Shown here: piece after piece, positions 11,970 to 22,654 of the stretch | Layout: each line of letters opens with the position of its first letter | Numbering within the stretch: the first letter of the stretch is position 1 | From: Pachyseris speciosa | Lineage: Eukaryota; Cnidaria; Anthozoa; Scleractinia; Pachyseridae | DNA length: 64,000 bases | Direction of reading: 5' to 3' | NCBI GenBank assembly: GCA_016490735.1 | Contig: JAEMWC010000615.1 | Span: 385,001-449,000 of the forward strand | Notes under the pieces: model-generated | The model's input: the letters and a program-made list of their open reading frames with translations, nothing else | Told to the model about the DNA's origin: nothing | The model's database searches: none | Position numbers and translations under genes: made by a program

Positions 11970-12105
11970 CGCTTTTTATTTTAAGGATAGAATTTTTTTC
12001 ATTGAAAAGATAATTTGCGATAATTCAAGATAATTCAAGTTAGTCCAGATAAACCAAGATAAACCAAGATAAAAACAATTATCTTAACATATAGTAGATA
12101 TAGAT
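11970..12105. promoter_or_regulatory. Divergent intergenic region of the provirus
   Basis: This 136-bp gap lies between the leftward capsid block and the rightward block. It is AT-rich and contains five degenerate tandem copies of GATAA(A/T)(T/C)CAA-like units between about 12010 and 12075, then a short TAGATATAGATATAGAT run. Such a gap between divergent transcription units is the natural place for a bidirectional promoter, but no specific element can be identified. Confidence 0.35.
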
Positions 12106-13159
12106 ATAGATCGTTATAAAAGATTGGTGATACCACAAATTGAAGCTGGAAAAGCTGTAAAGATCGTTAGGGATATAATTAAAAGTGTTAAGGATACTAA
12201 ACAAGATTTTTACGAAAAAAAGACCGAAGAGCTAAAACCGATTATCGACTAGTTCGACAAAGAGATTGAAGAGATCTCTAATCTAAGAGAGGAATTTACG
12301 AAAGCGAAACCACTTGATCAACAGATAAAACAACTATCGATCGAAGCGAAGCCGCCAAAGGAAAAGAAGAAAGCACTTATTTCGGATATGGATAAGGGGT
12401 TTGGTGAGGCAGAGATGGAGATATATCGAGAGAAAAACCTTCCTCCTCCATTGCAAGTGTTACTCGATTCAGCAAAAGATGAATCAGTCGTTAGTGATCT
12501 GTTGGAAGAGACCGCTAAAATGAATAAGTCTCTCGATGTAAATAAGGGCCATCTAACAAAGAGGAAGAAAAAATCACCTGGGATATTAGAATCAATCGAG
12601 GACTACGACAGTGAGATCAACGCAATAAAAAAGTATAGAGAAAGACTCAATCTGATTAAGAAAGGATTAACCCACCGTAAGCGGTAGCGGTGTTGGCAAA
12701 CCTTATAAAATCAATCCACAATCATCAAAATATGGTGGATTGTACATTAATATTCCAAAACTTCTCAGGTCATTAATCGTTGAAGCTACCACCGGTAGTG
12801 GTGGAACTGGTGAGATTGTTTATCGTAAACAGGGTGATTTCGATGCACTAGACCTTTTAACAAAACGATACAATTCTAAGAAGAGATACAGTCCTCTCTC
12901 CATTAAAATCTTCAACGAACTAAATAAATTGGGGGAGGTGCCCGTAAGCAGAACATCAAAGAAATTTAAACAGCTTGCAAAAGTCGGCGGCTCTGTTTTA
13001 TACTTCAATAAACGTATAGATCTAGTTAATCGGTTGGAGCTACTTGGTGGTACAGTCAGCGCTGAAAATACATCGGCCGCTATCAAAGATGAATTCACTG
13101 AGATAGCGCACAAGTTAAATTCACTTGGTGAAATTACAAACGAGCAGTTAACAGAATAA
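12106..13159 (+). pseudogene. Conserved Polinton-type structural gene of unknown function
   Basis: The sequence reads as one degraded gene. An opening stretch begins at 12106 with ATA-GAT-CGT, where an ATG would be expected. An in-frame TAG lies near 12250. A coiled-coil, Lys/Glu-rich middle follows (12388-12687), then a frameshift near 12690. The C-terminal part (12740-13159) starts YINIPKLLRSL and includes FDALDLLTKRYNSKKRYSPLS and a LGEIT-like end. The C-terminal half resembles a conserved uncharacterised protein found beside the ATPase gene in cnidarian Polinton/adintovirus-like elements, from family knowledge. A virion-core or scaffold role is possible but not shown. It is followed 36 bp later by the packaging ATPase. 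Confidence 0.55.
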
Positions 13160-13195
13160 ATATGTAATGCCAATATTTTCAAATATATTATCAAA

Positions 13196-13780
13196 ATGGA
13201 GATACCAAATTATGATAGGCCTGAAAAGAAAACCGGTTTCAAACAGCTTTATCCGTACATGCCGAAAGATACATTCAGAATGTTGATCTGTGGAGAAAGC
13301 GGTTCGGGTAAAACAAATCTGTTGATTCACATGTTGATTCACCCGTTCTCTATTACGATAAAATCTATCTTTACTCGAAAGGGCTCGAACAAGATAAATA
13401 TCAATATCTTTTTGAGGTGTTGGATAATATTAGTAAAAAAGTAGGATATAATATAGTTGAAAGAAGTAATGATGATATTATACTTGTAAGTGAGCTACCC
13501 AACGATTCTCCGGTTCACAAAATATAGTAATATTTAATGATTATATCTGCGAAAAAAACCAAAACAAAATAATCGAATATTTCATTCGCGGAAGACACAA
13601 AAACTGTTCGGTAATCCACCTTTCACAAACCTTTTACAAAACACCGAAAGACATCCGTTTAAATTGCTCGCACTGCTGTGAACAGAACAGTATCTAACAG
13701 CAACAGAAGAACCTTTCTCATTTCTATATGTTGACAAACCTGGCAGAAAGGTAGCCAAAATATTTTTCGGTAGTATATAA
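13196..13780 (+). pseudogene. FtsK/HerA-type genome-packaging ATPase, broken
   Basis: An ATG at 13196 opens a frame with the Walker A loop GESGSGKTN (residues ~31-39). A frameshift at about 13355 is followed by a stretch in another frame and a double stop near 13527. A third segment starts with a Walker B-like VIFNDY at about 13528 and continues with the diagnostic FIRGRHKNCSVIHLSQ (about 13580-13630). These are hallmarks of the A32/FtsK-HerA packaging ATPases of Polintons and adintoviruses, which drive DNA into the capsid. The Walker B pair reads N-D where D-D is usual. The 3' end fades at about 13780, just before the next gene. Confidence 0.8.
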
Positions 13781-13789
13781 TCAATAACA

Positions 13790-14423
13790 ATGACAAACTA
13801 TATTCCATACAGTTTAAATTTGAGTGATGGACAGAAGCAATCACTAGCAAAAGCCATTCAATCACGTGACGCTGTAACATTAAGGCTTACTCACAATCAG
13901 CTAAGAGGACCTGATGAGTTAATGCTAGCTAAAACACAGATAAACAGAGTTCGGAAAGCGATTGAAAAAGGTAAAGGTGCCGATCTATCGATCTCTAAAT
14001 CACAGATTAGATTGTGAAACAGGGTGGAAGTCTGTGGAGTAGTCTGTTACCTTTAGCAAAAATGGCACTTCCCGCTATTGGTAAAACTCTCGGCTATCGG
14101 CTTCAGCAGGCTTAGCTTCTGAAGTAGTATCACAGGTCATTAAAAAGATAAGCGGAAAAGGTGTTTCACAATCGGGTGGTTTCTTGATTCCTCAAGACAA
14201 AATTCAACAATTGCTCGCTAATAAACATGTTCTAACAAAGAGACAGAAGGAGCTGATTTTGGAGTCACTTCAATCAGGTGGACAATTGGTTATGAGACCA
14301 ACACCAAAACAAAGTGGAGGATTCCTTAGTGCTTTGACAGGTAAAGGATTGCAGGTTGATCCAGCTCCTTATAGAGGAAGAGGATTGCAGATCGGTCCAC
14401 CACCACCGGTTTATGGTGATTGA
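13790..14423 (+). pseudogene. Polinton-type virion protein with SGGF motifs (two frameshifts)
   Basis: An ATG at 13790 opens 75 codons with SLNLSDGQKQSLAKAI and a hydrophilic repeat-like region. The frame breaks near 14010 and re-enters as a Gly/Ala/Leu-rich hydrophobic stretch (about 14020-14090). It breaks again and ends in the frame 14184-14423, with QSGGF twice, RQKELILESLQ and a Pro/Gly-rich tail PPPPVYGD. This layout (charged N-terminus, amphipathic/hydrophobic centre, repeated SGGF, Pro-rich C-terminus) matches an uncharacterised protein always seen in cnidarian Polinton/adintovirus-like elements, as I recall. By analogy with adenovirus minor virion proteins it could be membrane-active, which is inference only. 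The gene sits between ATPase and protease. Confidence 0.55.
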
Positions 14424-15030
14424 ACGAAAAAAATGTTTACATACCTAATATAGGTGCAGGGTGTAAAAAAAAGCGCGGAAATGGATTACTGTTAGAAGAG
14501 AACAGCCCGTTCAGCGGAATTCCACTCCTAGGAGCGAGATTGTAAGTAACACAATTAAATTTGTTAATAAACCGCTAAGCAATTTTGATCTGCAGAGGCG
14601 GGTGAAAAAACTAACGATAAACAATTTCCGCGGTATCTTTAGCAGAGATAACCTTCCACCGAAGCTGAAGGAAAAAAAATGTGGCATTGTAAATTTAGAT
14701 AACAAAACCGGAACAGGAACCCATTGGGTCTGTTATAGAAATATGAATCTAAAAGTTGTTGAGTATTTCGATCCTTTTGGATTGGCTATGCCAACAGAAA
14801 TAAAAAGGTATCTTGGAAGCGTTGGCGGTGTTAAGAGACCTATCTTTTATTCCGGAGATGAGATACAGGATAGATCGACCGTTATGTGCGGTTATTGGTG
14901 TTTATATTACCTCAATGAGAGAGATAAAGGTACAACCATTATGAAAACGATTCACAACCCAAACTTTGATTTTACAGATACGAATCGAACAATTAATAGA
15001 AAATTCATAAAATCTTACTTCACTAGCTAA
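14424..15030 (+). pseudogene. Adenain-type cysteine protease with damaged N-terminal leader
   Basis: The 142-codon frame 14602-15030 is intact and carries the full catalytic set of the adenovirus-type maturation protease (peptidase C5-like): His41 in GTHWV, Asp57 in EYFDPFG, Gln89 in DEIQ and Cys96 in MCGYW. Homologous coding extends upstream without an ATG to about 14556 (a PLSNFDL-like start). A separate stretch at about 14424-14542 (with GNGLLLEENSPFSGIPLLG) ends in a stop and probably belongs to the same or a preceding small gene. The enzyme would cleave capsid precursors during virion maturation. The active-site region is one of the best-preserved parts of the provirus. Confidence 0.85.
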
Positions 15031-15055
15031 AAAATAATATAACATATATGATAAA

Positions 15056-15412
15056 ATGTATTGTGTAAAACAGAAAAAGTTCACACCCGATTCAGACCCT
15101 ACCGGTTTCAGAACAGCAAAAAATGGAAGAAAATATGCTTATGCTAGGTGTAGTGAATGCGGCATCACTAAAACTAAACTTGTGAGTTGTGTTTCACAAG
15201 ATCGTGGTGGTCCTTATGATTTAGGTGAACTCGCGTTCAAAACAGGGATAAAAGGACCTTATAACCTTTGTATAATTGGCGCAGCAAAAGCTGTTTAAAT
15301 CTGATTTCGCAAAAGATGAAGTAAAATCATTGACGAGTGGTTACATTGATAAGTTGGCTGATGATCTTTCAAAAACAATCGATACACAAACTTTGTGTTT
15401 AATTTTTGGTAG
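15056..15412 (+). pseudogene. Small zinc-ribbon ORF (DUF5679-like)
   Basis: The 80-codon ATG frame at 15056-15298 begins MYCVKQKKFTPDSDPTGF and contains CSECGITKTK, the second Cys pair of a zinc ribbon of the DUF5679 type. The first pair would be CxxC at residues 3-6, but residue 6 is Gln where Cys is expected, so the metal site is damaged. Homologous-looking coding continues in another frame to about 15412 (SLTSGYIDKLADDL), so a frameshift near 15296 cuts the protein. The gene sits 25 bp after the protease. A nucleic-acid-binding role is inferred. Confidence 0.5.
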
Positions 15413-16979
15413 ATAATGGCACTGGATTAACTTCCTTTTATGGGCATTTTTATTGTTTGCAGCTTTGAGGCTCTTTTGTTTCTAGAACAAAAGTTTGTAA
15501 GAACCGACGCTTAGCAAATTTCCGAGCGCGAGATTTAAAATCTTCGTTGACACCAGATGTCACCCTTCTCGGGGTGGGGTAAGGACGCTTTCATGGCCGT
15601 TGTGCATTGTCTTCTCGTCTTTGTCTCTTAATCGTCAACAAACCATTAATTGACAAAAACTCTACTTTCCATGAAGAAGCGCGTGCCGCCAACCTTTGTC
15701 AGTGTTGTGCGCAGCATGAATGAAGTTCTAATGAAGACATTTCTTTTCAGCTTTTTCTGCGAATTGCTAATAAAGAAACGTTACCGACCTGTAACATTTT
15801 TTAAGCACAACGGAGCGTCTTTGAACTTCGAGCTTAGTTGACTCCATTGTTTTCTGGTTGTCATGAATGGTGAGTGAGTACTAGTTATGCTAATGAGTAA
15901 ATGGTTATAAAGACGCGTGCACTTGAAAACAATCAAACCGCTTTTGTCACTTGACAAGAATCATTTCGCTCACGTTATGAGAAGAGATCGTCGAGAAAGA
16001 AGGTTTTTAGAAAACGCCAGCGAACAAGGTACTGAACACGACCGTGTGCGTCCGTACGCTTATCGAACACTTTCGATACTTCATAAAACTTACTCATTTT
16101 TCTTTGCTCTTCTCTCAATCAAAGTGATTATAACTTGCGTTTACGAGAGTTTTATATGTAAGCATCATGAATAAAATTTATGGGCCTTTCAACTGAAGAT
16201 CAATACTGTTAATTAGTGTATGGTCCGCCCCCGTTTATCTTTGAACAGCGTCGCGCGCGCAGGGATTAAAGATAAATCTGCGACAAACCTGCGACAAACT
16301 TGAGCGCGCGCTAGGTCGGGGAGTCGTCACGAAAAAAAAGATGAAAAAAAAAACACAGTTTGGGAAGGCAATTCCAAACCATTCAAACTATTTTTTTTTT
16401 ACTAAGTGAATGCGACGATAAAGATTTTTGCTTCAGAATTTTTGGCCAACCGGAGAATAAAATCACTGAAACGGAAAAAGGTGCGAAAATCGCGCCTTTT
16501 GCCTTCAACAGCGATGTTTACTTGCTTCAATAAACCAAAAAACAAAAACGCGAGGTCTAACAATAATTTAAGTAAACCCGCGTTTTCACGCACTCTCGAC
16601 ATCAAGCGTTGTGCCTTCATTGTATTTTTTTCTTCCTTTCCTTTTTTACTGAGTTGTTCTTAGCAATGGAAAAATTGGCGAAAAGCGAAATCATTTAAAC
16701 GTGAAAAGGTGCAAAAGCAAAAACTTGTATTCTTGCCGATCGACAACAGTTCTGTTTTCGTTTATCGTTTTCGTAGATCCATGCGCAATTGGTAAATAAT
16801 TATTAAGCCATACACGAATTAGCATAGCGTATAAAGCATATTAAACTGAGATAAAACATAGCAGCCGGCCCGTTCTTATCGCTTTCAGCTCCTCATCGCC
16901 GCTTGGCCGCTAAAACATGAGCTAAAAAATACTAGACGACTAAAGTAAAAGTAAAGTACGGTTACTTTTACTTTATGAA

Positions 16980-17011
<32 letters not shown>

Positions 17012-17030
17012 ACTGCGTCGGTGGGGAAGT
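15413..17030. other. Inserted DNA without recognisable gene
   Basis: This is the left part of a 2.7-kb block that separates the zinc-ribbon ORF from the PLA2-like segment of the provirus. It has several 60-85-codon open frames without domains, GCGCGC-rich patches near 16250-16310, and long A or T runs at 16330-16400. It may be a further repeat family or the body of the element whose nuclease end lies at 17.2-17.9 kb. I see no reliable gene. Confidence 0.4.
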
Positions 17031-17038
17031 GAGACACG

Positions 17039-17057
17039 AAAATTTGGTTTATCAACG

Positions 17058-17088
<31 letters not shown>

Positions 17089-17900
17089 GGATTCGATTAG
17101 CTGACGTTTCGAGCGTTAGCCCTTCGTCGGAGCGAATCGAGGAATTGTGGGTTGTGTATGGTATATATACAGAAAATGGAGCTACGCTATTGGTGGTAAC
17201 ATGGTAACGTGAAAAACAGGAATAAATTAATTGAATGAAAAGCGCTCGTTGATACCGTGGGGATTAAGAGTGCCAATTTGAAAGATCAGTTTTTGCTCGA
17301 GATTTTTACGGCTTTCCGTGGTACCTTGATGTAGGGAAAGGCCGGAGATTGACATGTGTTGTTTGGAATGGTTAGGGAGATTAAAATGCCGAGCGACAGG
17401 TTTGGATGCGTCTTTGTCATCTTTCTCAACATCACGAAGATGTTCTCGGAATCGGTCACCTAGTCGTCTTCCTGTTTCGCCAATGTATAACTTTTTGCAT
17501 AATGTGCAGGTTATGCAATAGATAACATTTGCGGAGGTACACGTGAAACGATCAGTGATCTTAACAGATCGCTTAGGGCCCGATATTTTGTCAGTGTTTT
17601 GAATGAAAGGACAAGTTTTGCATCGCGAGCGCGCGCATTTAAAAGTGCCAGGTTGTTCAGTTGTTTTGAATGCGCTTTTAACTAGAAAGTTACCTACATT
17701 TTTGTCGCGTTTGAATGAAATCAGCGGTGGTTCCGAAAAGATTCTAGCAGTTTCTGGATCATTTTGCAGTATCTTAAAGTTGTTAAGAATGATGGCTTTA
17801 ACTGGGTTATTATGCGGGTGAAATGTGAGGGTGAATGGAATTCTGTCATGGATGTCGGTTAGGCTGGATAAGGCCGAAACATGTGTGCTCGGTATGACAA
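17039..17900 (-). mobile_element. Penelope-like element fragment with GIY-YIG nuclease domain
   Basis: Reading leftwards from about 17845 to the stop at 17227-17229, one continuous frame encodes a Cys-rich lead (CARSRCKTCPF), then VIYCITCTLCKKLYIGETGR and RFREHLRDV, the GIY-YIG endonuclease core of Penelope-like elements. It ends in a PLE-type tail. There is no reverse transcriptase, so the copy is 5'-truncated. Downstream (lower coordinates) lies the typical non-coding end with GACGTTTCGAGCGTTAGCCC at about 17103-17123. No stop was found in the ~200 codons, so this fragment is younger than the provirus it invaded. Confidence 0.85.
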
Positions 17901-18127
17901 AAGCTTAGTCAAACCTGCTGACGTACCCCCAGTTAGTTTGTCTTCGTTTTCCTAAGTAGGCTACCGTTGGGAAAAATTTGTCATCAGTGACAAGTTCCGA
18001 CTGAACACGATTTGACCCGATTATGATCTCGCGAAACAGGACGGAAAAATCCCTACGGACATACAACAAAAGGATTATTGTCTTAAAAAATTTAAACCAT
18101 AACAATAGGCAAAGTTTGATAGGGTTT

Positions 18128-18340
18128 AGATATTCATAAAGCGATCGGTAAACTTCTTAAACCTAAAAAAGGATGGACTCTTCCAGGGCACAAATGCACA
18201 GGCCCCTATAACCCGCTTGATCAACAACTTAAGTTCGATCCAAAAACCGGTGAGATTCTAGAGATCTATGATCAACCTACCGGTAAAACTGATGTGATAG
18301 CTATGCAGCATGCGAGGGAGGAAATTCAAAAAACGTAAGG
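18128..18340 (+). pseudogene. PLA2-like (parvovirus VP1u-type) segment
   Basis: A frame with KKGWTLPGHKCTGPYNPLD and a following IAMQH matches the start of the phospholipase A2-like domain shared by parvovirus VP1 and many Polinton/adintovirus-like elements. Family members continue after the QH with Asp and a second helix holding the catalytic pair. Here the sequence turns into AREEIQ and then directly into integrase-like sequence, so the catalytic region appears deleted. In relatives this enzyme helps the incoming particle cross membranes. The inserted PLE block ends immediately upstream, so the true 5' end is not visible. Confidence 0.6.
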
Positions 18341-19295
18341 AGCCGTCGAGTATAAAAGCAGGAAGGTGGCGAAAAGATCTAGCTGATAAACTACACAGTA
18401 AAGCTAAACGTAACTTTACTCGGCGGCGCGTTATCATTAAAAAACATTGACGATGTGTGGGCTGCAGATTTAGTCGAGATGCAACAGTTCAGCAAGTGGA
18501 ATAAAGGTTATCGTTATCTACTGATGGTAATCGATGGTTTTAGTAAATACGGTTGGATTGTTCCGTTAAAAAATAAACGAGGTGAGACTGTTGCTCAAGC
18601 TTTAGAAAGAATATTCGAGGGTGGTAGATTACCGAAGATGTTGTGAACAGATAAAGGATCAGAGTTCTATAACGTTCACGTAAAAAAAAAACTCGTTAGA
18701 TAAGCACAAAATAAAACTCTATTCAACAGAAAAAGAAGAAAAATCTTCAGTGGTTGAGCGTTGGAATCGAACTAGGAAAAAAGTCTGGATATCTGGATAT
18801 CCTCCCAAAACTTGTTGAGAAATACAACAACACAAAACATTCAAGTGTAGGAATGACTCCTACTGAAGCATCAAAGAAAAAGAACCATGGAACTGTTTAT
18901 TTCAATCTATATGGAGACTTGAAACCGTTAGATCTGAAATATAAGAAGCCAAAATTTAAAGTAGGTGACAAGGTTAGAAAATCAAAGTACAAGCGAAAAG
19001 TTTTCGATAAAGGTTATACACCGAATTGGACTGAGGAGATTTTCACAGTTGATGAAGTAAAATACATGAATCCTATAACTTATAAACTCCAAGACTTATC
19101 TGGTGAGGAGATAACTGGCTCTTTTTATGAACAATAGCTGATGAAAGCTAGTCCTATTTTACAGGAGATATTCAGAGTTGAGAAAATTATTCGGATAGAC
19201 CCGAATCGAAGAAAGCGTCAGTTAAGTGGAGTGGTTACCCTGAAAAATTCAACTCGTGGGTAAATTTAACAGATTTGAAAGATTTAAAACTGTTT
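18341..19295 (+). pseudogene. Retrovirus-like integrase with C-terminal chromodomain
   Basis: This is the DDE integrase of the provirus. The first catalytic Asp is in WAADLVEMQQFSKW (about 18457), and the second is in TDKGSEFYN (about 18650), preceded by TGA where Trp is usual. The Glu region (EEKSSVVERW, about 18735) follows a frameshift at an A-run near 18680. The C-terminal frame 18754-19137 is open, with KYNNTKHSSVGMTP and an SH3-like KPKFKVGDKVR. A chromodomain follows in two frames (FRVEKIIRID at about 19170, then KWSGYPEKFNSWVNL at about 19215-19260). The protein would insert the linear genome into host DNA; the chromodomain may guide target choice. At least three lesions make it inactive. 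Confidence 0.85.
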
Positions 19296-19323
19296 TAAAA
19301 AATATAAAACATTTGATAAAGAT

Positions 19324-19551
19324 ATGGATTTTAAAAATATTACATCGATATACAAGACAAGCATGAATTTAAAAAATATTACGCCAACATACAAGACAGA
19401 TATGGATTCGAAAGAGTTGATAGGTAAGGCAATAGACATAATCAATAATAAATTGAAAAGGGAAGTGGAATTGTTGGAAGAGTTAAAAATGGAGGTGGAA
19501 AAGTTGAAAACCTTGTTGGAAGAATTGGAAGCGTCGGAGGAGTTAGATTAA
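19324..19551 (+). CDS. Small coiled-coil ORF upstream of PolB
   Basis: This is a 75-codon intact frame. Two degenerate copies of a 19-residue unit (KNITSIYKT, KNITPTYKT) are followed by a heptad-patterned coiled coil rich in Glu, Lys and Leu (residues ~40-73). It lies 29 bp after the integrase chromodomain and 137 bp before PolB, on the same strand. I do not recognise a family. The intact frame amid broken neighbours may be chance, given its length. Confidence 0.4.
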   Translation: MDFKNITSIYKTSMNLKNITPTYKTDMDSKELIGKAIDIINNKLKREVELLEELKMEVEKLKTLLEELEASEELD

Positions 19552-19687
19552 AGAGATCTCATGCTTTTTTCATCACGCGAATTGTATAATGAAAAATTGA
19601 AAAATGAAACTTTTTTTAAAAGGTCTAAACCATTATAAAAATAATCTTGGCTTTATGTAGATAAAGCCAAAAATTGTATGAAAATTT

Positions 19688-22654
19688 GTGGTCAAAAATC
19701 GTTTTGAATTGAAACGGATCGCAAAACGTCTCAAGCTAAAACAGTATTCACACTTGAAAAACTCTGATCTAATCGATTATATTGAAAAATCTGGCTTTCA
19801 GTCTCGCAGTACTGTGAGGAAGGAAATATATTCTGCATTCTGGAAAGAAAAATTACCTACCCTAAAAGATCTTGCAAAGTACCTAAAATTGAAACATTAT
19901 TCATACTTGAAAAAAGCTGATTTAATTGATCTGTTGTTTACTTCACTTCCAAAACCTAAAGGTGAAATCATTTTTACTGATGAGGAACCCACCCCAAAAG
20001 TAATTGAAAAACAGAAAGCCTTGAAAGGTTTCACAAAATCATTCGAGATTACTACAGTTTCACTTAGGGATCCTTTAAAACAATTACAACTCACAAGAGA
20101 GATACTTAGCGCTGAGTTCAAGAACTGGTTAAGTGAAAGCAGATCGGAGGGTGCTTTCAAATTTGTCGACACTTTAAAGGTTACCTTTACAAAGATGGGT
20201 AAAGAAGCAGAAGTGGTACAAAAAAAACAGCTCATTTCAATAGTAAAGCTAAAACAATTTTAGGTGAAACTAAGATCGATGAGGAGCTATCGAGCTCTCA
20301 ACAAGAGATTTTAAACAAGATCGGGATGTGGGTATCTGAGGGATCCGGTCGGACTATCGAATCTATTGATTCTCATTACATAAATATAGTGAAGTATCAA
20401 CCGCTAAGGGGATCCTCTTACATTCCTCTACCGAAAGTTTTACAAAATCCTAAAAACAGATTAATCAATCTACAAAATAACGATAATGAGTGTTTTCGTT
20501 GGTGCCACGTTAGACATTTAAATCCTCAAGATGACCACCCTCAGAGAATTAAGTTGAGTGATTATGAATTTGTTAAAAAATTAGATTATTCCGGAATTAC
20601 ATTTCCGGTAGAGATTAAAGATATTCCAAAGATCGAAAAACAGAACGACATTCGGGTGAGTGTTTTCGGCTACGATTTTGGAAAAACATTTCCATTTTGT
20701 ATTTCAGATTCAAGGAAAGATCAGGAGTTGAACCTATTATTGATTAATGGTAAATTTAAAGAAAGTGGTGAGATCGTTAATCACTAGGTTCTCATGAAAG
20801 ACTTCAATAGCTGTATGTATAATAAAGCGAAACACAAAGAAAGAAAACACTTCTGTATGTATTGTTTGCAGTGTTTCCCTAGTGAAGAGATCTTGAAAAA
20901 ACACACTAGAGAGTGCATGGTAATCAACGGTAAACAAGGAATTCAAATGCCGAAGGAAGAATCAAAGGTGTTCTTCAAAAATTATAGCAGAGAACTTCCG
21001 GCACCGTTTATAATATATGCAGATTTTCAAGCGATAATAGAGGGAGTTTCCGGTTGTGGGGGCAATCCAAAAGAAAGTAACACTACAACAATTCATAAAC
21101 ACACTGATTGCGGTTTTAGTTACAAAGTTGTTTGCTATTACGATGACAAATACAGCAAACCGGTGCATCTCTACAAGGAGGAAGGTGCAGATTTTTAGAT
21201 AAGATGCTTGAAGAGGTAGATTACTGCAAAGAGGTAGTGAAGAATAACTTCAATAAACCGATGGTAATAACCGCTGAAGAGGAAGAACAATTCAAAAACG
21301 CTGATAGTTGTTGGATATGTAAAAAAGAAGTACACCGAAGAGGATGCCAGAGTAAGAGATCATTGCCATATTACTTAGTTTCGGGGGAGCGCGCATGAGA
21401 AGTGTAATCTTGATTATCACTTAACTCAATAGATACCGGTGGTTTTCCACAATATCCGGGGATATGATTCACATTTCATTATGCAGAATATCGTAGAGAT
21501 AGTAAAGAACAATAAATACTTCAACAAAAAAGGTGAAGAATGTCAGATGAATATTGGGGTCATTCCAAATAATGTGGAAAAATACATGTCTTTTACGCTG
21601 GCGAGTAGCTTAGTATTTATCGGTAATTTTCAATTTATGAGCGCGGGGTTAGATGAACTGGTTGGCGGGTTAGATGAAGCGATGTTGCAATACACTAGGG
21701 GTGATTTTGATGAAACGGAAAGGAATTTATCCATACGAGTGGGTGGAGTGGATAGCTTTAGTAAATTTGATTGTAAGCAGCTGCCGAATAAAAAAGACTT
21801 TTACAATACTCTAAGTGGAAAGGGTATCACAGATGGAGAATACGAACAAAATGTTTGGGATGTGTTTAACCTGAAGACGATGGGTGATTACCATGATCTT
21901 TATCTAAAGAGTAATGTTTTGTTGCTAGCAGATGCTTTTGAAAACTTTAGGGAAAAGTGCTTGCAAGATTATAAACTTGACCCAGTGCATTATATTACTA
22001 GCCCTGGCTTAAGTTGGGATGCGATGTTGAATGATGACCGGTGTGACTCTTGAGTTGACAAGTAATATCGATATGTATCAATTTATTGAAAAAGGTATGC
22101 GCGGTGGAGTTTCGTACATCGCAAAAAGGCATGCAAAAGCTAATAATCCTTACACCTCCAACTGTGATAAGAGTAAGCCAACTAAATACATCACTTATTT
22201 AGATGCGAATAATCTTTACGGATGGACGATGTCTCAAAGTTTGCCGACCGGTGATGTTCGGTGGTTGGAAGAGGAAGAGATTAAGAATTTAAACTTTAAG
22301 GATTACACCTCAGATTCTGAAAAGGGATTTATTTTGGAAGTTGATCTGGAATATCCTGAAGAGCTTCACGATCCCCACAACGATTACCCGCTAGCTCCTG
22401 AGAAAATTAAAGTTGCTGGTGATATTCTATCAGAGTATTGTTCGGAGATAAGTGAAGAACACAACATAAAAACGGGGTTAGTTTCGAAGTTAATCCCTAC
22501 TTTAAGCAATAAGAAAAAATGTGTTTTACATGGTCGAAATTTGCAGCAATATACCAGTCATGGAATGAAGTCATGGAAGATTCGTCGAGCTCTTCGATTT
22601 AGTCAAAGGAAGTGGATACTACTTGTACCGACGGATAAATCTTATGGCTTATAC
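19688..22654 (+). pseudogene. Protein-primed family B DNA polymerase, N-terminal three quarters
   Basis: In order: two SAP/HeH-like helical motifs (LKDLAKYLKLKHYS and a twin at residues ~8-32); a linker; a Cys-containing module (NDNECFRWCHVRHLNP, about 20480-20520); a C2H2-like finger (CMYCLQCF..H..C, about 20855-20925); exonuclease I (IYADFQAI, about 21015); an HNH-like Cys/His block broken by frameshift (21310-21420); exonuclease II (NIRGYDSHF); exonuclease III (YLKSN, about 21900); and polymerase motif A (DANNLYG, about 22203). Exo I has Gln for the catalytic Glu and exo III has Asn for Asp. Frames break near 20230 (A-run), 20785, 21198, 21390 and 22040. A LINE interrupts it at about 22655; the rest is at 24521-25098. 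It would replicate the provirus genome. Confidence 0.88.
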
